A stretch of 64,000 nucleotides of DNA from Glandiceps talaboti (Eukaryota > Hemichordata > Enteropneusta > Spengelidae), in the NCBI RefSeq assembly GCF_964340395.1, contig NC_135558.1:3035501-3099500 (forward strand), in the 5' to 3' direction. Each line of letters opens with the position of its first letter. Within the stretch, counting starts at the first letter, position 1. Below the pieces are notes generated by a model. It made no database searches and was not told the DNA's origin. It saw nothing but the letters and a program-made list of their open reading frames with translations. Positions 23,290 through 64,000 of the stretch are shown one piece after another. The translations under genes and the position numbers were made by a program.

Positions 23290-24074
23290 CTGGTTACCAG
23301 ATTTAATAAAAGACTGCTAGCATAGACTTTGTCACCCTTAGACCAGCGAAAGTGGATTAGCCAATCACAATTGACTGACCTTCTAGCGAAGTTAAGGTGT
23401 GTTTGACCTATTATGATATGTAGAGTGGCCTAAATAGTTGGGGTGAAACTCCATTCTATAGAATACGTCTCTTAACTCGATTCAATGTAATAAATAGTCA
23501 ATGGAAGTTGTCATGGAATACGGCTTTCCAACTATTAGGTATTTTGAATTACTAAAACTTTATGTTTGGATTAGAACTATAGAAATAGTTGAGCCTGAAA
23601 CCAAAGAATAAGGCTGGGTCAGAATTTACAGCAGGGGAGGGGCCTGAGGAGAAATTCTTTTGGCCAAAACATTTTTTCGCAGCCCCCTTATATTTTGATG
23701 TGCAATTATACAGTAACCCACCCCCACCCCCACCCCCACCCCCGCTTCACCTCAGAGATGTACAGTATGATAAACTATATTATACACGAACTACCAGCGG
23801 AAATCAACTTCAACGTCCATGACATGCAGACAGATTTCTTTACAAATAGATGTGGGCTTTGCGATGTTTGCATTGGGATGTAAACATATACCTGGAAATA
23901 CTTATTTTTTTTTTGAAACTTAATTCTGGGCAGAAACAGTATCCCCATGATAGCTAGTGGAGAGGGTAAGTAAGCATAGTTTTGAAAAATGAGTACATGT
24001 ACGGGGCCATTTAGTGACATACAATTTCAAAACCATACACATTATTGGAAGCTACAGAGTACTTGAATATTGTC

Positions 24075-24165
24075 TGAGAGAGAGAGAGAGGGGGGGGAGG
24101 GAGAGAGAGGGAGAGAGAGAGAGAGGGAGGGAGGGAGAGAGAGAGAGAGAGGGAGGGAGAGAGAA
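24075..24165 (+). repeat. GA/GGGA microsatellite
   Basis: Purine-only tract. Directly after it (24165-24243) is an inverted copy of the sequence found near 19325-19385 and 23610-23680 (ggcctggggagaaatt type), so the region 23600-24245 may be a foldback element. Confidence 0.8.
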
Positions 24166-24976
24166 TTTTTTGACCAAAATAAATTCTCTCCAGGCCCCCA
24201 CCTTCCGTATATTCTGACTCCAGTCTAAGTCTCGCGGACATTTTTTAATTTACTCGATAAATGACCGCTCCTGAGGTTTAATTTAGTTAAAATCGTGAGC
24301 AAAATATTTCGGTCACGTGTCAAGTGTGCATAGTCATTTTCTGAAGCCAAACCAGTAACAGGTGTCAGAACCCCCAGTTTGCACACTGTGTTGTGATAAA
24401 TGGAGTAATACTCTAGGCAGGATTTAGACATGCGATGTCTTTGTGATGATATTTACAGCCACAGTACACTGTAACAGGTGGTTTTGTGGAGTGACCCAAG
24501 TTTCGCTACTCTAAGAATTACAGACATTTTATCTGGACTGGAATTGAAGTGAAAAGCAACACTTTTTGTGTTCTTATCCATTGATTAAAGGAAGCTCTGC
24601 TCAGAGTGTGTATATGGTAAATGGCAGTTACCAGCAGTGTCTATAGTACGTTCATCGCTATCATCTTCAAAAGTGCTTGTTGTAGACTTGCTAATGGTTT
24701 TGAACTAGTAGAGTGAACTGTGTGCACTCTTGGACAATATTAACTTTGAACTTTGTCTGAAAATACTTGGACTTGGTATTGCCCAAATGAACATTTTGTT
24801 GCAGTATCCAGTTGATCACATCAGTGAATAGGTCAGTAACCGTAAGTCAAACAAGTTTATGCAGCAAGTTATATTGTGTAGTACTTGTCATTTGCATTGT
24901 TTATGTGTGAAGTCAATACTTTGAGTTGAATACTCAGCGTTAGACTGGAACATACGTTGATGATATAGATTGTCAA

Positions 24977-24979
<3 letters not shown>

Positions 24980-25038
<59 letters not shown>
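24980..25038 (+). repeat. GT microsatellite
   Basis: Nearly 30 uninterrupted GT repeats in the spacer before dynamin. Confidence 0.97.
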
Positions 25039-25041
<3 letters not shown>

Positions 25042-26358
25042 TTGTCAAATGTTTCATCTGATATTTATTCCTTCTAATATTATTTGGGGGACAGCGTTAC
25101 TTGTTACTCATATGAAAATAATACACTGATTCCATCAGCTTTGAGATCTTCGGAGTCATTGCTGAAGTTTAGAAGCACAGTTATTAAGTTTTGTTTTCAG
25201 AAGTGCATGTATTCAACAGTGTGTTTGATATTTATACTTTGTACAACTCTATAAGTTTGAACTACATTATTCTAAATTGAGGGTGAGCAAGGGGTCCCTT
25301 AGTACGATTTACAGAAAAAATAACTATTGAATTGCAAATTCTGAAGATAAAATTCAATTTTTACATTTATGAAAAAACACAATTTACTTATTACAAATAA
25401 AATAAACCTGGAGTTTACGTTTTACAGTTATAACTGGACGGGCATTCTTATGCATCTACCACTCCTTGTAAATCTCATGACAACATATTAATGGTGAGAT
25501 GAGCAGTCAGTGTCTCCTTACATTTTGACAAACTGTTTTTAACGACTGTTGAATATGTTTTTAGAGATCATTCTAAAAGCAGGAGATAAAACAATACAAT
25601 TAGGCGGGAACTATAACAACGAAGAAGGGGAGGGACCGAGTGGATGTATCCCCTCTAGCCGTTGAAACTTTTTGAAATTTTGGGACCAAAAGTATGGACT
25701 CCCTTGGTGCTATATTGATGTATCATCTGATTAAAAAATATGCACTTCTGATCAAAACAGAAGCATTTACTTTATCATAAATTGTTAGGTCAGATCGAGA
25801 GTCAAGTCGACAATAATGTCAATAATCAAGTCCAGTAAAACGTAGGTCAAGCTCAAACAAAGTCAAGTAAAGGTAGGTCAAGCTCAAGCATAGTCCAGTA
25901 AAGGTAAGTAATGTCAGTAAAGGTAAGTCGATGCAAATCAAGAGTTAAGTCATGAGTCAAATGAGTTAATAAAGCATATATTGATTATTATTAGCTATTT
26001 TGTACTTATTTTCCACCTACATGAGTTTGAGTTACAGTATTCTAAATTGTCATATTAAGTCAAGTCAAGTCAATTGATTGGAAAGACGAATGTTAAAAAT
26101 CCAATCTGTATGGATTCCATGCAAGAACGATTGCGTTCTCTTGTTGTTTCTTCAAAAACTGATAATCTACATTTTGAGTTTTAGTTTGCATGTTGAACGG
26201 TAGTTGCATACAATATTACATATTTTCTGGCATGTAGAACGAGTTAGTGCTAATACTGAAATGCCATCTGCTAAAGCAAGGGAAGAAATAAACCATGGAA
26301 CATCTGACACAACTGTCACGTGACTGTTCTCGTTCAACGAAGAGGTCATTTGCATAAA

Positions 26359-26620
26359 TTAGGAAAAGAGTTGTTGAAAAGATGCTTCTGGAATTCCCTG
26401 TCGTACACCATGAAATAAAGGATATTCATACTTGTCTATGCCAATTTGACATTTTTGTCCATAGAACATATTTTGTACTATATCCTCCAAAGTTTTGAAT
26501 TTATGCCTGTGGTGTACAATTTGTGAAATAGACAATTCCACCATAAAGAATCAAAAGCTTTGTGAATGTCTTGGCTACAAATAAATACTTTGCTATGCCT
26601 TGCAACGTGAAATGTCTGTA
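26359..26620 (-). pseudogene. Non-LTR retrotransposon reverse transcriptase remnant
   Basis: On the minus strand one frame reads SQDIHKAFDSLWWNCLFHKL, then INSKLWRI, and the next frame continues with MFYGQ and HGVRQGIPEASF. These correspond to the RT motifs (D-x-x-K-A-F-D and G-V-R-Q-G-x-P) of LINE-type elements, joined across a frameshift. The catalytic FADD block is not seen. It is a short decayed fragment. Confidence 0.6.
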
Positions 26621-26639
26621 TACGTAGTGATATATTAAT

Positions 26640-26890
26640 CTGGCCTGATTCCCTGACCATCGTCTGATTCTGGAATGTATTTTGTGCAACCATAGAATGT
26701 AAAAAATATATTAAATGTATTGAATATATTTCGTGCAAACTCCCCCAACCATCGCCTGATCCTAGAATATATATTGTGCAACCACAGAATGTAAAAAATG
26801 TGTTAAAAATGAATTTCATCCCCAGACCATCGCCTGCTCTTTGAATGTATTTCGTACAACCATAGACATGTATTAAATGTAAAATAGTCA
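26640..26890. repeat. Degenerate tandem repeat beside the RT remnant
   Basis: Three to four units of about 65-70 bp containing ccatcgcctgatc, gaatgtat and tgtgcaaccatagaatg. The unit order follows the RT remnant directly, so it could be the 3' tail repeat of the same element. Confidence 0.55.
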
Positions 26891-27678
26891 AGTACTGGCC
26901 ATAGCTCACTAAAAGGTATACAGCGAGAGAGATACACACAGACAGACAGACGGGCAGGCAGGTGGGCAGGCGGGATTACACATAGGTATAGTGTGTGTGT
27001 GTGTTAAAAAGTGTCAAACTTCCCCCCTACCTTTTAGTCAAGATGTTCAATATATTTACACTGTGCATATAGTCACTAATTTTATATGACTAGTAAAATA
27101 TTTTAAGTCAAGATGAGTCCTCTGAGTCACGATCAAATACCTGTTATGTGTATATATTATATAAGGTGGGAGAGGGCACACTATGTTTTAGACCGGTCCC
27201 TTACCTACATTCCTACATTGACTCTTGTCAGGCTGTCGGTCAGACTTAGGTAGTGAAAATTGGAGAAAGGTGAATAAACTTTTTGTGTTGTCCATTTTAC
27301 TAGGCCACTGTTTGTAAATTATTTTGACCATGTTTGGTCATTAAAAGCCCAAACTTTGCTTTGAGTGGTACCTATGATTCATCGACTGATGGTGCCTTGC
27401 CAAACGGCCAAACTTCTTTTTGTTCACTTTGACACAAAAACCTATTTTAAAGGTTTGGGTCATAGTGATATCACTCTCGACTGACGAGCTGGATTGACGA
27501 AGGACTGACGTAATGTTGTACGCATGCGTATTCATGATAACAAATCTACGCATGTGTAATCACTTCAGCCATTTTGATTTCTTCCCTCCCCTTGTTTCAT
27601 TATAAATACTACCATTTCAAGGAAGGAAATTATTTTTCAGTCTCTGATCGCTTCGTCGATGTCGTGACACCTATCAAT

Positions 27679-57791
<30,113 letters not shown>

Positions 57792-59247
57792 GTAAGTGTT
57801 AGACTGTTATTATCTGGATGATGTCATCATCAGTATGGATACTATGTATTCTGGAAATGTAGCAGTTTGCACAATTTTTATGGAAATTAGTAAGCCAAAA
57901 ATTGACCCTTACATGGGAGTGGCAGCTGGTGGAAGTTCTGATATGATATATATACTGGTACTTGTGTTATACTTAGCGATTCTGCTATAATGTATGCTGG
58001 TTCTGAGTTTCTGTATCTATTAATACATTGAATAATTGAAGTAAAATTGTCACTTTGGTCCTGTCCTTGCGCAGTTTCAAATTTGTAAGCTTGACCTCAG
58101 CATCTTTACTTAGACAAAAAATGTATTAAAAAAAACGAACCCCAATAATAACAAGGTTTGTGGCCATGAAAAAATAATAATACATTTGCTCAAAGACCTT
58201 GCCAATTTTTTTTGATATGGAAATTGAAAGCAATTAAGAATTCATCTTTTTTGTGAAATTTTGAAACTTTTACAGTCCTATGAGTGAAAAACCGGGTGAA
58301 ATTTCCGGGGATCAGGTATGCTTCCTGTGTCTGTTTGTCAACGGTAATTGAATAAAACAAATAAATGTGATAACCAACTGAATGTACATATACAGCATAG
58401 TGGGTTCCATTCTAGTTTTGATGCCAACACGGTATTAAAGGAGAGATCTTGAGATTCAGTTAAGGATAGCGTTAGACTAGTATCCATTAGGACAGCTACA
58501 TGGATGTACCAAGTAACATTGTTGGCTGTGATAATACTGATATAAAGATAGAATTGACAATGTTTAACTAGGTGTAGTAGTATTGTCTTACTGATCAGTG
58601 AAAATTACTGACAATTCATCAATAGTCTAGTATGACACCATACAGTTCTAATTTTGAGGACCAGCTTGATTTTTAGCTGCCAACTAAACTGTGCGATTCT
58701 TCTTAGAACAACAACAACAATAATAGTAAATATTGACAGTTCTCTAACAATATTTAGTATTTTACTAGGTATAATTATTATTCTGTTGTCTAATTCTCTA
58801 GTCTATCAATATTACTGACCGTAATGTGCCTTCAACCACACCATAAAAGGAACAAACTAATATCTTCATTTCTCATAATTGAGTAACTGCTTTATTATCA
58901 TTTGCTAAATTACAAAGGTCAAAGGTCAATGTACTAACAGCATGCTGCCTTGCAGAATGTGCATTTCCATGGATAATGTGTGAAAATATGCTGAGGAAAT
59001 AATTATGTGCAAAATATTTCAGACCCTGAGCAATGTGAAACCATTGTTTCCTTGTGAACTACAGTTTGTGATGCATTAAGAAAGGAACATTTTGTGATAA
59101 ACTGAAATAAGTTACAGCTAGTTGCAGAAAAAATTGGAGTCCCATTTTGATATAAAATGACTTAATAAATGGTTAGTCTTGTAGCAAAATTACTTTCCTA
59201 GAAGTGGTCATTGATTTCACTGAATTCTATTTTCATTTTTCTTTCAG

Positions 59248-59325
59248 AAAGGTAATTTTATAAGATTCTATAAAACCAGCACAGAGGATATTTCATATTT
59301 TCTTAAAAGTTGTACAGAGCAGTGA
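59248..59325 (+). CDS. Possible alternative terminal exon of dynamin (speculative)
   Basis: A strong acceptor (ttttctttcag ending 59247) precedes 25 codons and a TGA in the phase (0) left open by the exon ending at 57791. The peptide (KGNFIRFYKTSTEDISYF plus LKSCTEQ) does not resemble the GED. If used it would give a GED-less dynamin. It may equally be a chance ORF in an intron. Confidence 0.25.
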   Translation, partial: KGNFIRFYKTSTEDISYFLKSCTEQ

Positions 59326-59679
59326 TCACGTGAATTGACTAATTCTGTTGGTAAATAATGTCAGAATACAACATCAAAAGTATTATAATTATGTGATGTT
59401 TTGTCAGTCTTTGCTGTAATTCTAATTTTCTTTGTTACATGATTGGTGCATGACAACCTGAATGTTTCCATGACAACCTCTGACATACCTCCATGACAAC
59501 CTGACATGTTGCCATGGCAAACTTCTGATGTGTCTTAATCTTTGTAGTCTGCAACAATTAAGGTATAGTACAAAGAAAACAATGACATTTCAGTATCTGT
59601 TCATTTCTTGGTGCTCTTCTGTCGTTCAAATCCGTGGAACCGGTCACTGCCTCCTGTTAACTATACATACATTTATTAT

Positions 59680-60500
59680 ATGCTGTATGATGTTGTTTAA
59701 ACCTGGGGAATCTGTCATGCTACACATACACTGTATGCTGTTGTTCAAACCTGGGGAATCTGTCATGCTACACGTACACTGTATGCTGTTGTTCAAACCT
59801 GGGGAATCTGTCATGCTACACATACACTGTATGTTGTTGTTCAAACCTGGGAATCTGTCAGGCTACACATATGCTGTATGTTCTCTGTTTGGAGATGTCT
59901 ACATTGTGTAAACTACACGTACGCAGCATCGCTGTATGTTGTCGTTCAAACCTGAGAATCTGTCATGCTAAACATACGCTGTATGTTGTCGTTCAAACCA
60001 GGGAATCCGTCATGTTACACGTACACTGTATGTTGTCGTTCAAACCAGGGAATCCGTCATGTTACACGTACACTGTATGTTGTCGTTCAAACCTGAGAAT
60101 CTGTCATGCTAAACATACGCTGTATGTTGTCGTTCAAACCTGAGAATCTGTCATGTTACACGTACACTGTATGTTGTCATTCAAACCAGGGAATCCGTCA
60201 TGTTACACGTACACTGTATGTTGTCGTTCAAACCTGGGAATCTGTCATGCTAAACATACGCTGTATGTTGTCGTTCAAACCAGGGAATCCGTCATGTTAC
60301 ACGTACACTGTATGTTGTCGTTCAAACCTGGGAATCTGTCATGCTACACATACACTGTATGTTGTCGTTCAGATGTGGGAATCTGTCATGCTACACATAC
60401 GCTGTATGTTGTCGTTCAGACGTGGGAATCTGTCATGCTACACGTACACTGTCATTCAAACCTAGGAATATGCCATGTTACACATATGCTGTATGTTGTC
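59680..60500 (+). repeat. 47-bp minisatellite downstream of dynamin PH exons
   Basis: About 17 units with gaatctgtcatgctacac, gtacactgtatg and ttgtcgttcaaacc. Frames through it stay open because 47 is not a multiple of 3 and units lack stops in several phases. The resulting ORFs are repeat artefacts. Confidence 0.92.
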
Positions 60501-61436
60501 TGTTTTGGAGATATCTACATTGCTTAATCTACATATATGCTGTATGTCATTTGTCCTAAAGATGTTGAGTTTGCTTCAGCTGTGTACATCATCCTTTGCA
60601 ATTACTTCAAGCAATATGATATTGTCTGTTTATTTTGTATTTTGGTAAAGGTAATAAGTTTCCGTGATTCTGTAACATCTCTCATGTCAATATCGATCAT
60701 AAGCACATTTACAGCATCCACTAGTTTCAGTTATCAAAACACAAAGTTAAAAAGAGTCCAAGACTCTATACTAGTATATTCATTACATTAACAATAAGAC
60801 CCAGAAGAATCATAACTGGACATTCCACTTGTAGTCTTCATCTCAGATGAAATCGTTTGGCAGTTCATGGTGGTTGGTTGGTTGAATGTCCTACCCAGGA
60901 CTATGGTAATAGTCTATTTCACTCAACACAATTTATGTTCAACGATTTTAAGTATATAAAGTCCATAAAACATTTTATTTTGATGACAGAATCCTAGTAA
61001 CAGGGCGAAAGATCTTAAAATTTACATTGATTTCTGTTTTGATATTCAGTTGTAATTTGGTTCTAAAAAAGAATATTTTATTCTCTCACCAAAGAAAAAA
61101 ATCCAGAGTCTGGTATGTTCAATGTTCAACACTACCAGTATGTCTTTTTATGTACTAACAATAGCTCTAAAAAGAAAATTTGTAAATCAATTTACTTTCA
61201 AGATATTGAACTATTACGCTAACAGAAAACCAAATACTAAAGGAAAGTGTGTCAAGGAAGGTTCAATGGTAACTTGGAAATCCACATGTGTATAGCCTGT
61301 TTCTGTTTGTTGTCATAATCCATGGAAACAGCACTGGTTATGCATTGTTATCACTTTCATCTTAGTGACAACACCAACGCTTGTAGAATATTATCATTAC
61401 ATATAGTACATAATCTAGTAGTACTGCGTGCCCACT

Positions 61437-61640
61437 ATGACGACATCATCCAGTCTAGTACTGTCTATGATGACATCATTCAGTCTAGTACTGCCTATGA
61501 TGACATTCAGTCTAGTACTGCCTGTCAACTATGATGACATCATTCAGTCTAGTACTGCCTATGATGACATCACTCAGTGTAGTACTGCCTATGATGACAT
61601 CATTCAGTCTAGTACTGCCTATGATGACATCATTCAGTGT
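61437..61640 (+). repeat. 30-bp minisatellite at the insertion site of the TIR element
   Basis: About seven units of tatgatgacatcattcag followed by tctagtactgcc, ending where the 9-bp target duplication of the 1.5 kb element begins. Confidence 0.92.
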
Positions 61641-61646
61641 AAGTGC

Positions 61647-63180
61647 TAGACTGTCGACAGTCGCTCGCGCCTTTTTTGCCCAAAGTTTTATCTAAACTCC
61701 GATCCCGCGCAACACTAGTCTAATCGCAAATTGAGGGCCGAAGGCCCGAGGTCGAGGGCCGAAGGCCCGAGCGACTGTTGTCCCTTGCCGCATCTCCCTT
61801 GCTATTACTTATTCATGATGTGACGTCATTTAATGGGGCGGTACTCTATCGTATAATTTGCATACAGTTCAATGTAAGGTTACTCAACGTGCAACACACG
61901 TAAACTGCAGCGCAAATTTGACCTCGTAAATGCATTTTGATGGTCATAATCAAGTACTTTTTCCTTTCCTATCTTTCTTTGTTAAAGCTTGAAACCGCGC
62001 GTTTTTATAACATTCGCAAATGACGTCGTTGACAAACTCGACGCCTGATACATTGTCATGCTCACTAGTCTATTGCCTTGTTTAGCATGCAGCTAGCTGT
62101 TGCTGTGGTACTGGAGCAAGAGAGTGCTACGGAAGTCGACTTATTGTACCAACTCCGACCGACACTCCAGTCAAGCAACAGATGTTTTGGACACCTTTTT
62201 TACCTTCCCTCGACTGCAGCTAGCATATTATATAGTAATAATATTCATGTATAAAATGTTTGATAGTGAGGCGCAGATAATGTGCAAATGGTAGACGTTC
62301 TACCTGAAACAGAAAAGTGCCTCCATATTTACCACGGCACGGAGATCGTGCTCCGATCCGACACGTCTTCAACTAGTGCCTCCACAGAGTACTGAGTCTA
62401 TATATACCTAACGCTATTGTACCCCATTATTTCAGATACCGATTGAGGAGTCAATTTACGTAATCTTTATCACGATGCTATATGATATGACAGTTTGTTG
62501 TGTCTTTTCCTTGATGTTTTCTTTTTATGTGATTTTTGTTGTTGATGTGGGGGGGGGGGGGGTGAACCTTTGGGTCGGCCGCTAGGTTGTTACCACTTCC
62601 CTATTGTTTAGCAAAATTACCACAAATAAAAGGGCCTTCGCCGTTTATATACGGGATTATATTAGAGCTATCATTGTATCAATGAGGATACTACTGGGAC
62701 AATTGCAGACTAGATGTTGTTAGCTGTATCGCGAGAACGATCGGAGCATGGAAGTATAACCCACAGGCCTGCGACTTCATAGCCCGGGCTTCATAGGCTA
62801 TGGACTTGTCACTTCCTGTCAGTACACTAACGAAAACATCTTTCCCAGAGACATAGGTATCTATAATTCTTCTCTGAAAGTCTTTCAAGTGCGAGTATCA
62901 AAGTTTTTCCAATGCGTCTCGATGTGTTGACTCGCTTGGTTACTACGCCATGTTCATTTTGATTGACAAGCTTTGTGAACTATGACCTAAATGTCAATAG
63001 TCTACAAACTGAATGTTCCTATTGTTATCGCATGAGGGCGCGGCAAGGGACAACAGTCGCTTGGGCCTTCGCAATACGGCCCTCGATATCAGTTTGCGAT
63101 TATACTATTACTAGTGTTGCGCCGGACCGGAGTTTAGATAAAACGTAGGGAAAAAGGCGCGAGCGACTGTCGACAGTCTA
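61647..63180. mobile_element. 1.53 kb TIR DNA transposon with 9-bp target duplication
   Basis: The ends are inverted repeats starting TAGACTGTCGACAGTCGC, with further inverted similarity inward (gcgcgcctttttt, agttttatctaaactccg, caagggacaacagtcgc). Both sides are flanked by TGTAAGTGC (61638-61646 and 63181-63189). Each end holds a 14-bp palindrome (GACTGTCGACAGTC). A 9-bp duplication fits Mutator-like elements, but no transposase is seen. The element is GC-richer than its surroundings and carries a RecQ-like fragment on the minus strand. Confidence 0.85.
62691..62888 (-). pseudogene. RecQ-type helicase fragment inside the TIR element
   Basis: The minus-strand frame reads KDFQRRIIDTYVSGKDVF then VSVLTGSDKSIAYE, resembling the Q-motif and Walker A (GKDVFVxxPTGxGKSxxYQ) of RecQ-like superfamily 2 helicases. 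The Walker A glycine is Asp here (GSDKS). Similarity fades after about 32 residues and no other helicase motifs follow. The apparent start is TTG, so it is not a gene on its own. Confidence 0.55.
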
Positions 63181-64000
63181 TGTAAGTGCCTACACAACCA
63201 GCAGACATTATTCTGTAGATGCAATAATACCATATCAAATAGAAATCAAGTTTGTGTCAACCTCCAATGTTGTTTCCCTGGCTGCCTAGTATGGGGAACT
63301 TTTGATAAGTACTTACTTTGATATACAATACACTACAGATAACCATAGACCCTCCACTCCCTGGTCTATGAGATAACTAAGTACTTCTGACAAAGCTTTG
63401 CATTTCTGTCAGATTGTTACAAATAAATATGTTGATATGGTAATTACCGATAGATGTACTAAATGAATATATCTTGCACTATATTTGGGCATTAACATGT
63501 CTTCCTTTGCAGCAAAATATCTTGTGTTAACCAAATGTCTAACTTCCACTTCATTTTTGTGCAGTAAATAATGTGATATATCTGGTCTCAGACAGAAAGG
63601 GAACCTACTAGAGTCCTTTATTCTCCCATAACACCTCACTTGGTTCCTTAGTTTGTTCAGTGTAAATGAAACGCTTAACAATACAAATAGTTTATATGTA
63701 CATTAGAGTGAGTAGTGAGGTTGGTTGGCTGCTAAAGACACAGATAGTAAGTGTAGACCACTCTTCCTCTGAGATAGGGGTCTCTTGTTATCCATGGTGA
63801 ACAGCTTTCCAAGGATTTCTCACCGAGGAAAGCTGTGTAATCAAATGTGTTATAATTATGAATAAGATATGTAAGACTAGAGGAAAATATACTGATAACT
63901 TTAGTTTAGCCAATGTTTAATCTTCTGGTCATTGGATCATACAATCCTCAGTGTTTTTGCTAAGGTTTGGGAACCCCGGTAACAGAAAGGGGGAAAGAGG

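Larger units (their letters stand above)
19768..23957. repeat. Tandem segmental duplication, unit 2
   Basis: Second, slightly longer copy of the unit, head to tail with the first. The extra length is mostly the 32-bp minisatellite at about 20990-21420, present as a single unit in copy 1. The poly-C/CA stretch near 19500 in copy 1 corresponds to a CCCCCA repeat near 23715 here. Confidence 0.88.
23958..27678. other. Spacer upstream of dynamin
   Basis: Holds microsatellites, a degenerate AAGTC-rich stretch (about 25790-26070), the RT remnant, a GTCACGTGAC palindrome (26315-26324) and the presumed dynamin promoter and 5' UTR. Near the ATG are a TACGCATGCGTA palindrome (27519-27530) and tataaata (27601-27608), but a transcription start cannot be fixed. 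Confidence 0.5.
57792..64000. other. Right flank, probably a long dynamin intron
   Basis: No GED-like or proline-rich exon is visible in the plus-strand frames. It contains the 47-bp and 30-bp minisatellites and the 1.5 kb TIR element. ORFs at 60537, 62100 and 63409 are not recognisable. Confidence 0.55.

Noticed and set aside
26478-26939. 153-codon minus-strand ORF as one protein
   Set aside because: Only its C-terminal part (about 26478-26600) resembles reverse transcriptase; the rest is translated tandem repeat.
59615-59640. tRNA-like B box (gttcaaatccg)
   Set aside because: No A box or cloverleaf at the right distance upstream. A similar B-box-like string at about 49667 also lacks an A box.
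57792-64000. Dynamin GED or proline-rich exons
   Set aside because: I looked for a segment resembling the GED (MDPQLERQV, IRNLVDSY type) in the plus-strand frames and did not find it. It probably lies beyond the window.

Overview
The window is animal nuclear DNA: AT-rich, intron-rich and full of microsatellites, minisatellites and small inverted-repeat elements, with GT-AG spliced genes that match well-known metazoan families. The mix of genes (a single DIPK1/FAM69-type kinase-like gene, a tandem pair of glycine N-acyltransferase-like genes, an intron-rich classical dynamin) suits a marine invertebrate such as a hemichordate, lancelet, brachiopod or other lophotrochozoan. The sequence alone does not let me choose a phylum. 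I see no bacterial operon, phage or CRISPR structure.

Layout. 1-4.1 kb: gene-poor DNA with three inverted-repeat or nested elements. 4.1-6.6 kb (+): the last three coding exons of a DIPK1/FAM69 divergent protein kinase; its first coding exon is not identified. 6.6-11.3 kb: 3' flank and minisatellites. 11.36-13.77 kb (+): a complete three-exon V-ATPase subunit G gene (116 aa) with a perfect E-box palindrome just before the ATG. 13.8-15.9 kb: microsatellites and a small foldback element. 15.88-23.96 kb: a head-to-tail duplication of a roughly 4 kb unit, each copy carrying one intact glycine N-acyltransferase-like gene on the minus strand (289 aa, five amino-acid differences). 24-27.6 kb: repeats and a broken non-LTR reverse transcriptase. 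27.68-57.79 kb (+): a classical dynamin gene covering the GTPase, middle/stalk and PH domains. Its residue numbering matches the canonical dynamin numbers (K44, T65, D136, TKLD 205-208). The GED and proline-rich exons are not found and should lie past the right edge. 58-64 kb: minisatellites and a 1.5 kb TIR element with a 9-bp target duplication that carries a RecQ-helicase-like fragment.

The most interesting structure is in the 3' half of dynamin. Two adjacent cassette exons (50044-50107 and 50282-50357) encode alternative stalk-to-PH linkers. Reading-frame arithmetic makes them strictly mutually exclusive: using both, or neither, gives an early stop. They and the next exon are flanked by two 251-bp copies of one inverted-repeat element in opposite orientation, which could pair in the pre-mRNA. 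A nearly perfect array of fifty 50-bp units ends 12 bp before a PH-domain exon, and degenerate copies of an exon's 5' edge sit upstream of the middle-domain exon at 46398.

The genes are unrelated in pathway, though dynamin (endocytic fission) and V-ATPase (organelle acidification) both serve the endolysosomal system. No operon-like organisation is implied.
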